The notes beneath the pieces are model-generated. The model had not been told where the DNA came from. It saw nothing but the letters and a program-made list of their open reading frames with translations, and ran no database searches. Positions 7,601-14,202 of a stretch of 16,967 nt of DNA are shown one piece after another. The position numbers and the translations under genes were made by a program. The stretch comes from an uncultured Bacteroidota bacterium (GTDB taxonomy: Bacteria; Bacteroidota; Bacteroidia; Chitinophagales; Chitinophagaceae). How positions within the stretch are numbered: the stretch's first letter is position 1; every line of letters begins with the position of its first letter. The DNA lies in contig CAIRSV010000026.1 of NCBI GenBank assembly GCA_903881265.1, positions 1 through 16,967 of the forward strand. Reading direction: 5' to 3'.

Positions 7601-9776
7601 GATCAGAAATCCCGGTATTGTTACTCGCGATAAACGCAATACTTCCGCCCTGAGGCGATAACACAAATTTTTCACCTAGCGAGCGCTGTCCTACTGACAA
7701 AATAAACACATTACCAACGCCGCAACCATTCGCCAGAAACACTGGATATTTTTTATAGTTGGTCATCAATTCAGGATTATCCAAATTGTAATCCAACGTT
7801 GAGGCAGAACCATGTCCAAAAAACTGAACCAAATTCAATCCTCCCTTAAAGAGACTATCAATCAACCCACTATTGGCGGTTTCTACAGCCGATGTTGTCG
7901 ACTTCTTAATAGTTGTGACTTTGCCTCCATACAAGGTGTCTTCGATACGTTGTTTCTGAGGAGCAAGCCCAGCAAGAATAGCACCTTGTCCATTTGATTC
8001 ATTTGCTCCAGCGATATGCAATACATTTTTCTTCCATAAAACAGCATCACTAGTCTGATTACTAAAATCGATCAATAAAAGTTCATGATCTTTAATTTTA
8101 TCAAGATAAATTTTAATATCAGTGCCATTCCAAACCGGCAATCGACCTATTGGAATTTGAGGTTTACTATCAAAGGTAAATGCGGTTAATAAATTATCAG
8201 AACAAGGATCGCCATATGAAGGAACGATAGGAAATGGGTAGCTTGATGCGGCTCCTGATGTGTAGGTCAGATAATCTTTATAATCGATGCCTTTTCCAAT
8301 AATGAAGACAAATTTCGGTTTGGTAATCCATACGGGATTTGAATAAGCCAAATACAAAAAATTCTTCACCGCCTGCGAATGATACGTATAACCATAACCA
8401 AATTCATTATAGAGATCATTCACATCAACTACGATAGGATCATATGCTCCGCCTGCGATTGATGCGCGATAATTCTTATATTCATTCACATAATTTGTGC
8501 CATTCCCATCATTAAATAAACGAGCATGCGATAGGATGATATAATTTCCTTGATTGCTGCTTTGCGTATAATTCTTGAACTGAATCAATTTCAAATTACT
8601 GACAGAACCAACAGATGAAGTTGCGGCCTGACTTTGAATAAAAAAACGTTTTGCTTGTAAAGATGCAGGAATCAAAAACCGTATCAAACCAGCCACTGAA
8701 ATATCACCGATAATGTATTCATTGGATGTGATATCATACAATTTTGGTGCGACACCATTATTCTTAAAATTGGAAAATTCGAGATAATAGTCCGAAGCTT
8801 TCGGATCAAGTTCAACGTAATATGAATCAACATTATTAAAATTGAATTGCCTTGGATACCTCAATTCTGTATACGCAATTCCATATCGATCATACTCGTT
8901 ATTGGCAACATTCGTATTCATCGGAGTATATTTCATCACCAACTTATTGGCCGTTGTCAAATACGACATTGGTAAATTAACATTGAAGCGTTTGAAACCA
9001 AATTGACTGTACGTTGAATCTCCGACCAATATTGTATTGGCAAACAACTTCATTCGATGCGATGGAATATAGCTGTTCCCCACAACTGCCGTCTTGAACG
9101 AAGCATCAGGAGCGCCTGCTACCTTATACGGAAATAGACAGGTATACGTAACAGAATCGTTCGAAGTGCTGAGTGGGTATTTAAAAAAACCTTCGCCATC
9201 TTCATATTGTGATGAACATAAATAAATGACATCAGTCGAAGGGAAATAATACGATGTGCCGGATACAAAACCTGATCGGTAATTTACCCTGGTCTTGTCC
9301 CAAAAATAATTCTCCTTGGCAGGCGGCGAGTTCAGATTATTTATTCGCTCAACAAACCGTTTATTATTGGTTGATGCATTAAAGGTTAAAAAATAATATG
9401 CGGTATCAGACAACAGATTCTGCGCTGGATTTAATTGCGCACTTGCATTTTTAAATAAAGGGAGATCAACAACACCATTCGCCTTCTCACCATAAAACTC
9501 CACATAATCCGTTCCGCTCAGCAAGCCGTTATTGCTGACATACATAGCCACCTCCGCACCATCTCGAAATAACTGAAGATTGGCGCCATTAACTGACGTT
9601 GGTAATCCTAAGGATGTCAATTGAGAAATTGAAATACGATAGATATCATCTCTGAATACACCAAACTTATAATAGGTCTGACTGTAATTGATCCATTCAT
9701 TCCCATAGGTCTGGGCATTCATTGAATGAACAAAATAAAATAGAACAAGTAATGAACATAATAGCCGTTTCCACAT
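4650..9776 (-). CDS. porU2: PorU2-like C25 (gingipain-family) cysteine peptidase of the type IX secretion system
   Basis: A 1708-residue exported protein. A signal peptide (about 1-22, ending MNAQ) is followed by an N-terminal beta-rich region (to about 400) and a peptidase C25 caspase-like domain (about 410-785). The probable catalytic pair is His655 in VQFFGHGSAS and Cys685 in LANGCGVGN, 30 residues apart as in gingipains. Beta-sandwich regions follow: CARDB-like at about 790-905, a YWRTAMD fibronectin-like segment, a second CARDB-like region at about 1350-1460, and an Ig-like region at about 1465-1590. The last part (about 1590-1708) has NYPNPF at 1596-1601 and GNGVYLYRVV, like FlgD-Ig or T9SS type A C-terminal domains. 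PorU is the T9SS sortase that removes C-terminal signals from cargo and attaches proteins to surface lipopolysaccharide. This protein is much longer than typical PorU (about 1100-1300 residues), so PorU2 is the better name. Its start is 5 bases after the porV2-like stop. Sortase activity is inferred, not shown. Confidence 0.85.
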   Translation of the reverse strand: MWKRLLCSLLVLFYFVHSMNAQTYGNEWINYSQTYYKFGVFRDDIYRISISQLTSLGLPTSVNGANLQLFRDGAEVAMYVSNNGLLSGTDYVEFYGEKANGVVDLPLFKNASAQLNPAQNLLSDTAYYFLTFNASTNNKRFVERINNLNSPPAKENYFWDKTRVNYRSGFVSGTSYYFPSTDVIYLCSSQYEDGEGFFKYPLSTSNDSVTYTCLFPYKVAGAPDASFKTAVVGNSYIPSHRMKLFANTILVGDSTYSQFGFKRFNVNLPMSYLTTANKLVMKYTPMNTNVANNEYDRYGIAYTELRYPRQFNFNNVDSYYVELDPKASDYYLEFSNFKNNGVAPKLYDITSNEYIIGDISVAGLIRFLIPASLQAKRFFIQSQAATSSVGSVSNLKLIQFKNYTQSSNQGNYIILSHARLFNDGNGTNYVNEYKNYRASIAGGAYDPIVVDVNDLYNEFGYGYTYHSQAVKNFLYLAYSNPVWITKPKFVFIIGKGIDYKDYLTYTSGAASSYPFPIVPSYGDPCSDNLLTAFTFDSKPQIPIGRLPVWNGTDIKIYLDKIKDHELLLIDFSNQTSDAVLWKKNVLHIAGANESNGQGAILAGLAPQKQRIEDTLYGGKVTTIKKSTTSAVETANSGLIDSLFKGGLNLVQFFGHGSASTLDYNLDNPELMTNYKKYPVFLANGCGVGNVFILSVGQRSLGEKFVLSPQGGSIAFIASNNTGISDRLSTYTDSLYKQVSVTSYGKTIGEQLVANISSLNLAADGMLRQHAEQIILDGDPATKLYSFPKPDYAVEEKGLTFKQLNLTTNLDSFDVQVVIFNLGKYTKDSLSVYIKRTLPNGTDYVLLNKKYPGLAFSDTIRLRVPILGTVSIGDNAIDIQLDQEGFIDEISENNNSIRHVFTIYNDDLVPVYPHEFGIVSQQNVVLKGSTLNPFAPLHTYLIQIDTTEKFNSPLLTSTSITEKGGVIKWQPPITLRDSTVYYWRTAMDTSAANPKYKWSYSSFIYINGSSPGWNQSHYYQYQKNAYTNMYLDSANRKFVFVGTNKKLQVQNVCLYSPAPYYYQWPDYRVKMNGAELYSDGCDPYPGYSSLQFVVIDTLNGALWKNDVVGSSGRFGSYMPCRTDSLDDPFFEFSFLNAASRKRIMDFIDSIPDGFYMMVQPRLCTGSNCGSINKTFIKQWKADTTMYGSNNSLYHKLYNLGFTMIDSFYKNRPMIFFAKKNVVSSVSQAVEADSTKVLTREFNFVTYLYEGDMLGTKIGPAKKWNSFLRQGFSTDPGIGDSVLVDIYGVDLNNTETLLASVRGDTSLSFIDETMYPFLKLKMVNRDNNFTTPQQVAYWRVLYQLAPEAALNPNRYLVYTDSVTQGQKTRIEVAVENLTEIPMDSMLIKYDVIDRNKIRKTVGTKRYSPIAALDTIHAVMDISSADIPGSNLLVVEANPNNDQIEQYHPNNIGFLNNYVVPDKQNPLIDVTFDGVHIMEKDIVSAKPFITITLRDENKFLAIDDTSLAEVYLRYPGDNSTAEHYIPFDGTVLKFIPANLSDGKAKNLARLEFRPSFTIDGNDYLLIVKAKDKAGNISGNYAYKVGFEVVNKPAISSVVNYPNPFTTSTQFVFTITGSELPSNLKIQILSPSGKIVKEILKSDLGPLHIGTNITEYKWKGDDQFGQPLGNGVYLYRVVSNLHGEQLEHYKRSNSQNADKWIEKGFGKLYIMR

Positions 9777-9781
9777 ACTGT

Positions 9782-10963
9782 TTACGATTTACTCTTAGCC
9801 TTGCTTCTGAATGTATTATCAATGAATATGTCGTCTGTTGCAAGTGTGTTTGATTTTTTATTGATATCAATACGCAACGAAATAAAATGACTATACAACG
9901 CACTCGATTGAATATTCAGACTCGAGAAGGAATAATCAATGGCAAAATTTTTGATTTTTACACCGAGACCTAGGGTCGGTTGAAACAAGGTTGTCTTCTT
10001 GGTATTGCTTGTGTCATTATCATTCAATACACGTTGAAAATTACCCAAGCCTGCTCTCAAATAAAGTAGTTTCTTATATGAAAGCTCAGCGCCGATGCGA
10101 GGATCAACACTGAAAGGTTTTACATTGATAAGGTTGCCATAACGTTTACCATCTGTTGTAATATCAGTATTCAGTTCAGCTAGCAAACTTATTTTTTTTG
10201 ACAATGGAAAATTGCGACCAGCCCCTAAAATAATTCTAGGTGTGGCCATCTCAGTGCTTTTTGATACGATGTCATTGCCCGTCTCTGTTAAGACTTGTTT
10301 TTCTTTTTCAGTGAAACTGAATGACCAAAGCGTATACGTAGTGGTGATATCTTTAATGACAGCACCTAATTTCCAACGCCCTATCTTGGCTTGAGCCCCA
10401 AGATCAAGGCCTGCGCCCCAGGCATTTGCCATCGAACCAATACTACGATGTATAATTTTTAGATTACCACCGATTCGAATATCGGCATCATCCCTTCCTG
10501 CAAAACGTTTCAATTTCAACGGTTGTGCGAATGAAATCAAGCCGGCATAATCTTGCGAAGAGATCGCTTTAATTTTGGTATAATCAACCGTACCATCACG
10601 TTGAATTAGATCAAGTGTATACGGGATATCATCAATCGCATAGCGGATAAGAGACACTCCGATCACACCCTTATTATTTTTCATTGGAAACGCTGTACCA
10701 AGATAATCATACTTGGCAATGCCACTAAAATATTCAGAATGCATAAGACCTACTTGCAAATCAGATGGTACATAACTGATTCCCGCCGGATTCCAAAAAG
10801 CTGATGTCACATCATTGACCGAAGCAATTTGAGCGCCTGACATTCCAGTACCACGACCGCCAACGCCTAAATTGAGGTAATCATTCACGTATTTACGTTG
10901 CTGCGCGTATATGGTAGTCAAACTGCAACCAATGAGAATTAGGAGAAAATATTTTTTTACCAT
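9782..10963 (-). CDS. porV2: PorV2-like outer-membrane beta-barrel protein (PorV/PorQ family)
   Basis: A 393-residue protein with a signal peptide (hydrophobic core from about residue 5, cleavage after YAQ near 21) and a FadL-like beta barrel. The N-terminal motif LGVGGRGTGMSGAQIASVND, followed by TSAFWNPAGIS (about residues 32-63), is the signature of the PorV/PorQ family. Many amphipathic strands follow, for example AWGAGLDLGAQAKIG and LYLRAGLGNFQ. PorV delivers T9SS cargo to PorU and sits in the outer membrane. The tight coupling to the PorU2-like gene (5 bases) makes a working PorV2-PorU2 pair the natural reading. The last 20 or so residues (after SLRIDINKK) form a polar tail beyond the final strand. 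A canonical porV elsewhere in the genome is expected, and this copy may be specialised. Confidence 0.85.
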   Translation of the reverse strand: MVKKYFLLILIGCSLTTIYAQQRKYVNDYLNLGVGGRGTGMSGAQIASVNDVTSAFWNPAGISYVPSDLQVGLMHSEYFSGIAKYDYLGTAFPMKNNKGVIGVSLIRYAIDDIPYTLDLIQRDGTVDYTKIKAISSQDYAGLISFAQPLKLKRFAGRDDADIRIGGNLKIIHRSIGSMANAWGAGLDLGAQAKIGRWKLGAVIKDITTTYTLWSFSFTEKEKQVLTETGNDIVSKSTEMATPRIILGAGRNFPLSKKISLLAELNTDITTDGKRYGNLINVKPFSVDPRIGAELSYKKLLYLRAGLGNFQRVLNDNDTSNTKKTTLFQPTLGLGVKIKNFAIDYSFSSLNIQSSALYSHFISLRIDINKKSNTLATDDIFIDNTFRSKAKSKS

Positions 10964-11025
10964 TGCTTTCTTTTAGATTTGCACCCTTAGAACGTATCTT
11001 ATTTTAAATTAGTATATGTATCTAA

Positions 11026-11033
11026 CAAAAATA
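11026..11033 (-). promoter_or_regulatory. Possible -7 element of the porV2-porU2 promoter
   Basis: Read on the minus strand this is TATTTTTG, a full match to TAnnTTTG, 62 bases before the porV2 start. The nearest TTTG upstream (11068-11065) is 31 bases away, too far for the usual spacing, so the assignment is weak. Confidence 0.3.
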
Positions 11034-11225
11034 CTACGTTTTACGCTATACATTTGTTATTTGCCAAACTATATTCAGTGACAAGGAAGAAGTTATTCGA
11101 TAGATGTTGGCCAATAAAAATTTAATAAACCAGCAAGACTATCGTACACGAATTAACACGTATAAAAACTAAAAACTTACACCATCTTTGCGAATTACTT
11201 GAAGATAAAATCCGAATTCTATATA

Positions 11226-11244
11226 CACAGATTAAAAGTCTGTG
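11226..11244 (+). other. Small stem-loop in the tyrS leader region
   Basis: CACAGA (11226-11231) pairs with TCTGTG (11239-11244) over a 7-base loop. There is no T run after it, so it is not a terminator. It lies 62 bases before the tyrS ATG and directly before the repeated 10-mer at 11246 and 11270. Six base pairs can occur by chance. Confidence 0.35.
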
Positions 11245-11245
11245 C

Positions 11246-11279
11246 ATACAGAACGTCGAATCTTCTAAAATACAGAACG
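11246..11279 (+). repeat. Direct repeat ATACAGAACG, two copies upstream of tyrS
   Basis: The identical 10-mer ATACAGAACG occurs at 11246-11255 and 11270-11279, start-to-start 24 bases, ending 26 bases before the tyrS start codon. A spacing near two helical turns would suit a DNA-binding protein, but no regulator can be named. It may also be a local duplication. Confidence 0.6.
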
Positions 11280-11305
11280 CTTAACTTATATCTTTTTACA
11301 CATTT

Positions 11306-12583
11306 ATGAATTTCATTGAAGAACTTACTTGGCGAGGCTTAGTGCAGGACATCATCCCTGGCACATCCGAACAACTTGAAAAAGAAATGACCACAGGATA
11401 TGTGGGTTTTGATCCTACATCCGATTCGTTACATATAGGTAGTCTTGTACCGATTATGCTGCTTATGCATTTGCAAAAAGCTGGCCACAAACCAATAGCC
11501 TTAGTTGGCGGCGCCACAGGTATGGTAGGCGACCCATCGGGCAAATCCGAAGAACGAAATATGTTGTCAGCCGAGCAAATCGATTTTAATGTGCAAGGGA
11601 TTAAAAAACAGCTTGGTAAATTTCTACACTTTGATTCGGGAGAAAAAAATGGCGCTATCCTTGTAAATAATTACGACTGGTTTAAAGATTTCACCTTTCT
11701 TGATTTCATACGTGATGTAGGTAAGCATATCACGGTGAATTATATGCTGAGCAAAGATTCAGTTCAAAAACGCCTTGAGACCGGCATGTCGTTTACGGAG
11801 TTTAGTTATCAATTGGTGCAAGGCTATGATTTCTTTCATATGCATCAGCATCTTGGGGTGAAACTTCAAATGGGTGGATCCGACCAATGGGGCAATATCG
11901 TAACAGGCACTGAACTCATTCGAAAAAAATCAGGCGGCGAAGCCTTTGCCTTTACTGCGCCCTTATTGAAAAAAGCCGATGGTGGTAAATTTGGCAAAAC
12001 AGAGTCAGGGAATGTGTGGCTCGACAAAAATAAAACATCCCCATATCGTTTCTATCAATTTTGGCTTAATGTCAGTGATACAGATGCTGAAAATTATATC
12101 AAGGTATTCACCTTTGTTCCTGCAACAGAAATTGATGCATTAATTGCAGAACATCAACAGGCGCCACATCTCAGACTATTACAAAAGCGTTTATCACAAG
12201 AAGTCACTGTGATGGTGCACTCTCAACATGATTATGAATTTGCAGTGAAGGCCTCACAAATATTATTTAGTGATACAACCGCTGATGCGTTATTATCGCT
12301 TGATGAAGCACAATTACTTGATATCATGGATGGCGTACCGTCGTTTACGACTTCTATGCTTGCCTTGAACGAGGGCGTGAACATCATCCAATTACTTAGC
12401 GAAACCGGTATCTTTCCTTCAAAAAATGAAGCCAAGAAAATGGTTAGCAGTGGCGGTGTCAGTATCAATAAAGCGAAAATTGATAATCTAGAATATACGA
12501 TAACACCTACTGATTTATTGAATGGGAAATATATACTAATTCAGAAAGGCAAAAAGAATTATCACTTAGTCGTCGCGGAGTAA
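11306..12583 (+). CDS. tyrS: Tyrosine--tRNA ligase (TyrRS)
   Basis: A 425-residue class I aminoacyl-tRNA synthetase that charges tRNA-Tyr with tyrosine. The length fits the bacterial family. The Rossmann catalytic domain carries the HIGH-type motif at 43-46 (LHIGSLVP), VGGATGMVGDPSGKSEER, the tyrosine-site segment FSYQLVQGYDF (166-176), MGGSDQWGNIVTGTELIR (189-206), and the KMSKS-type loop KFGKT (228-232), with Thr in place of the final Ser. A helical anticodon-binding region follows, and a C-terminal S4 RNA-binding domain covers about 355-415 (IFPSKNEAKKMVSSGGVSIN). The ATG start gives the usual N-terminus MNFIEELTWRGL. It is transcribed divergently from porV2. No T-box-like leader is seen. 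The metallophosphoesterase gene follows after 99 bases without a clear terminator. Confidence 0.97.
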   Translation: MNFIEELTWRGLVQDIIPGTSEQLEKEMTTGYVGFDPTSDSLHIGSLVPIMLLMHLQKAGHKPIALVGGATGMVGDPSGKSEERNMLSAEQIDFNVQGIKKQLGKFLHFDSGEKNGAILVNNYDWFKDFTFLDFIRDVGKHITVNYMLSKDSVQKRLETGMSFTEFSYQLVQGYDFFHMHQHLGVKLQMGGSDQWGNIVTGTELIRKKSGGEAFAFTAPLLKKADGGKFGKTESGNVWLDKNKTSPYRFYQFWLNVSDTDAENYIKVFTFVPATEIDALIAEHQQAPHLRLLQKRLSQEVTVMVHSQHDYEFAVKASQILFSDTTADALLSLDEAQLLDIMDGVPSFTTSMLALNEGVNIIQLLSETGIFPSKNEAKKMVSSGGVSINKAKIDNLEYTITPTDLLNGKYILIQKGKKNYHLVVAE

Positions 12584-12682
12584 TAGTAAAAACCAAACGG
12601 CAAAAATGTATGTTTACGCTGTCTTTTCGCAATCTTACTTTGCTGTTTAATAGTATTCAATGTAAAAATAAATCTTGCAATC

Positions 12683-13183
12683 GTGACTAAAATCGGTTTA
12701 CTTTCCGACACACATGGCTACCTTCCGCCGCAAGTCTTTGAACATTTCAACGATGTCGATGAAATTTGGCATGCTGGTGATATCGGCACTGTAGAAGTAT
12801 CTGATGCCTTAGAAAAATTCAAACCACTGCGGGCTGTTTGGGGTAATATCGATGGTGCCGATTTGAGAATTCGTTACAAAGAACATCTACACTTCAAAAT
12901 CGAAGATGTATCAGTTTACATAACGCATATTGGCGGTTATCCCCCATCCTATAATGCAGTGTCGAAACCACGAATCATTGAGCACCAACCCCACCTCTTT
13001 ATATGCGGTCATTCGCATATTCTTAAAGTAATTCCTGATGCTACACTAAATCTTATTCATATAAACCCAGGTGCTTGCGGCAAACATGGATGGCATAAAA
13101 TAAGTACTCTTATTCGATTTACAATTGATCATGACAGATTAAAAAATCTAGAAGTGATAGAGTTAGGAAAGAAAGGTGAGTAG
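12683..13183 (+). CDS. YfcE/MJ0936-type metallophosphoesterase
   Basis: A 166-residue cytoplasmic phosphodiesterase-like protein with all metal-binding motifs of the calcineurin-like family: SDTHG with Asp9 and His11, HAGDIG with Asp33, GNIDG with Asn55, THIGG with His82, and CGHSH with His110 and His112. The length fits the YfcE/MJ0936 subgroup, which hydrolyses phosphodiesters in vitro with two divalent metals; the cellular substrate is unknown. The start is GTG at 12683. No upstream in-frame ATG was found, and the family normally starts 2-4 residues before the first beta strand, as here (MTKIGLLSDTHG). It may be co-transcribed with tyrS. An imperfect hairpin starts 9 bases after the stop. 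Confidence 0.92.
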   Translation: MTKIGLLSDTHGYLPPQVFEHFNDVDEIWHAGDIGTVEVSDALEKFKPLRAVWGNIDGADLRIRYKEHLHFKIEDVSVYITHIGGYPPSYNAVSKPRIIEHQPHLFICGHSHILKVIPDATLNLIHINPGACGKHGWHKISTLIRFTIDHDRLKNLEVIELGKKGE

Positions 13184-13191
13184 GTAATAAA

Positions 13192-13228
13192 GGATAGAGT
13201 AAGGACAATTGACCTTTATACTTTATCC
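13192..13228 (+). other. Imperfect hairpin just after the metallophosphoesterase gene
   Basis: GGATAGAGTA (13192-13201) pairs with TACTTTATCC (13219-13228), with one G-U pair in RNA. The stem can continue inward with AGG (13202-13204) and CCT (13213-13215) across a TTA bulge. It begins 9 bases after the stop codon. No T run follows, so it is not a typical intrinsic terminator; it could stabilise the 3' end or be a weak termination site. Confidence 0.45.
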
Positions 13229-13434
13229 AACGACAATGCCTCTTCACACTATCAAAATACGAAGTACTGCAACATGGATGCAGAAGATGCACTTAACTTA
13301 ATTCTAATGAGAAACAGAAGGCAGACTGATGTTATCACGTAAATTCGGGAGTACACACCGAGTGTAAAAATAAGGTGAGCACAAATCGAGGTACGAAGTT
13401 TTAGTCTGTCACTTCGGTAAAAACAGATACCAAC

Positions 13435-13464
13435 AAAAAAACCGTGCAATACGCACGGCTTTTT
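13435..13464 (-). terminator. Rho-independent terminator of the ribosomal protein (alpha) operon
   Basis: On the minus strand GCCGTGC (13459-13453) pairs with GCACGGT (13447-13441), including one G-U pair, over a 5-base loop. An A run before the stem and a run of seven T after it (13441-13435) complete it. It lies about 20 bases after the rplQ stop. On the plus strand the outer pair is a mismatch, but the stem and T run could also stop transcripts coming from the metallophosphoesterase gene. Confidence 0.9.
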
Positions 13465-13483
13465 ACTATGTTAATGTTTGATT

Positions 13484-14173
13484 TTATACTAAAGGAGCGG
13501 CATCTTCGTCACTACCTTCTGTAGCAGCAGGTGCATCGTTTGATGCTTCTTCTGCAGCTGGCGCTTCTGCAACTGCTTCTTCAACGACAGGTGCTTCTGT
13601 TTCTGCAACTGGTGTTTCTGCAACAACAGGAGTTTCAACTTCTACAACTGGTGCTTCTGCTTCTACAACTGGTGCTTCTGCTCCTACAACTGGTGCTTCT
13701 GCAACAACTGCTTCTTCAACTTTAGCGACTGGTGTTGTTGCTGCTGGTTTCTTAGCGCGACTACGACGAGTCTTTTTCTTATCTTCACCTACAACATCTT
13801 TCACATTGTAGATATCATTGAAATCAACCAATTCAATCATTGCCATATCAGCAGCATCACCTAAACGACGCTCTAATTTGATAATTCTGCAATAACCACC
13901 TGGGCGATCAGCAATTTTCATGCTAACTGTTCCAAATAATTCTTTAATGGCTTCTTTATCTTGCAAATAACTGAATACAACACGACGTTGATGTGTATCA
14001 TCTGTTTTCGATTTCGTCAAGATAGGTTCAACAAAAACACGTAATGCTTTCGCTTTAGCCAAGGTAGTAACGATACGTTTATGTTGTATAAGCTGGCAAG
14101 CTAGGTTGCGCAATAATGCTTTTCTGTGAGGGGTCTTACGACCTAAGTGGTTATTTTTAACACCGTGTCTCAT
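13484..14173 (-). CDS. rplQ: Large ribosomal subunit protein bL17 with a long acidic Ala/Pro/Val/Glu-rich tail
   Basis: A 229-residue protein. Residues 1-122 are a normal bL17 core, with MRHGVKNNHLGRKTPHRKAL at the start, the KAKALRVFVEPILTKSK helix, and RPGGYCRIIKLERRLGDAADMA. bL17 sits near the exit side of the large subunit. After a basic stretch (about 131-143, KKKTRRSRAKK) comes an acidic low-complexity tail of nearly 90 residues built on EAPVV-type units. Typical bL17 is about 120-130 residues, so this tail nearly doubles the protein. Extended tails on bL17 are known in some Bacteroidota, and their role is unclear. It is the last gene of the operon and starts 29 bases after rpoA. The tail DNA contains three 21-base tandem units. 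Confidence 0.97.
   Translation of the reverse strand: MRHGVKNNHLGRKTPHRKALLRNLACQLIQHKRIVTTLAKAKALRVFVEPILTKSKTDDTHQRRVVFSYLQDKEAIKELFGTVSMKIADRPGGYCRIIKLERRLGDAADMAMIELVDFNDIYNVKDVVGEDKKKTRRSRAKKPAATTPVAKVEEAVVAEAPVVGAEAPVVEAEAPVVEVETPVVAETPVAETEAPVVEEAVAEAPAAEEASNDAPAATEGSDEDAAPLV
13644..13706 (-). repeat. Three tandem 21-bp units inside the rplQ tail
   Basis: Units at 13644-13664, 13665-13685 and 13686-13706 are nearly identical in DNA (one or two differences each) and encode heptads of the form EAEAPVV. Less perfect copies extend on both sides through about 13540-13720. Near identity at the DNA level suggests recent repeat expansion, so unit number may vary between strains. Confidence 0.85.
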
Positions 14174-14202
14174 GATACTGTTTTTTTATTGATAACCCTT
14201 AA

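Larger units (their letters stand above)
10964..11305. other. Intergenic control region between porV2 and tyrS (342 bp)
   Basis: The region separates divergently transcribed genes, so it should hold promoters in both directions. No coding sequence or tRNA is visible. Plus-strand -7-like octamers facing tyrS are CATCTTTG (11183-11190, one mismatch to TAnnTTTG) and TATCTTTT (11289-11296, one mismatch, only 9 bases before the ATG); neither has a convincing -33 TTTG at the right distance. TAGATTTG at 10974-10981 matches the octamer but also lacks a -33 partner. A short hairpin and a direct repeat at 11226-11279 are listed separately. Confidence 0.5.
13184..13483. other. Gap between the metallophosphoesterase and rplQ (300 bp) with several small inverted repeats
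   Basis: I see no convincing gene. Between the hairpin at 13192-13228 and the rplQ-side terminator at 13435-13464 there are three further small stem-loops: CTGCA/TGCAG (13267-13271 with 13279-13283), TACAC/GTGTA (13352-13356 with 13362-13366) and TACGAAGT/ACTTCGGTA (13392-13399 with 13411-13419, one bulged G). These could be chance, remnants of decayed sequence, or a small RNA. No tRNA cloverleaf was found. Confidence 0.4.

Noticed and set aside
9697..9903. Minus-strand 68-codon frame across the porV2-porU2 junction
   Set aside because: It overlaps two well supported genes in another frame; it is a shadow.
10974..10981. Plus-strand TAGATTTG followed by CACC, resembling a promoter -7 box and start
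   Set aside because: No TTTG at the proper distance upstream, and it lies more than 320 bases from tyrS; kept only as a remark in the intergenic entry.
13252..13449. Minus-strand open frame of 65 codons between the metallophosphoesterase and rplQ
   Set aside because: Its start lies inside the rplQ operon terminator hairpin, and its composition shows no domain or convincing signal; judged spurious.
13644..13706. CRISPR-like regular repeat
   Set aside because: The 21-bp units are contiguous with no spacers and encode the bL17 tail in frame.
13531..13725. Plus-strand Leu/Gln-rich open frame
   Set aside because: It is the reverse of the low-complexity tail of bL17; the repeat alone keeps the frame open.
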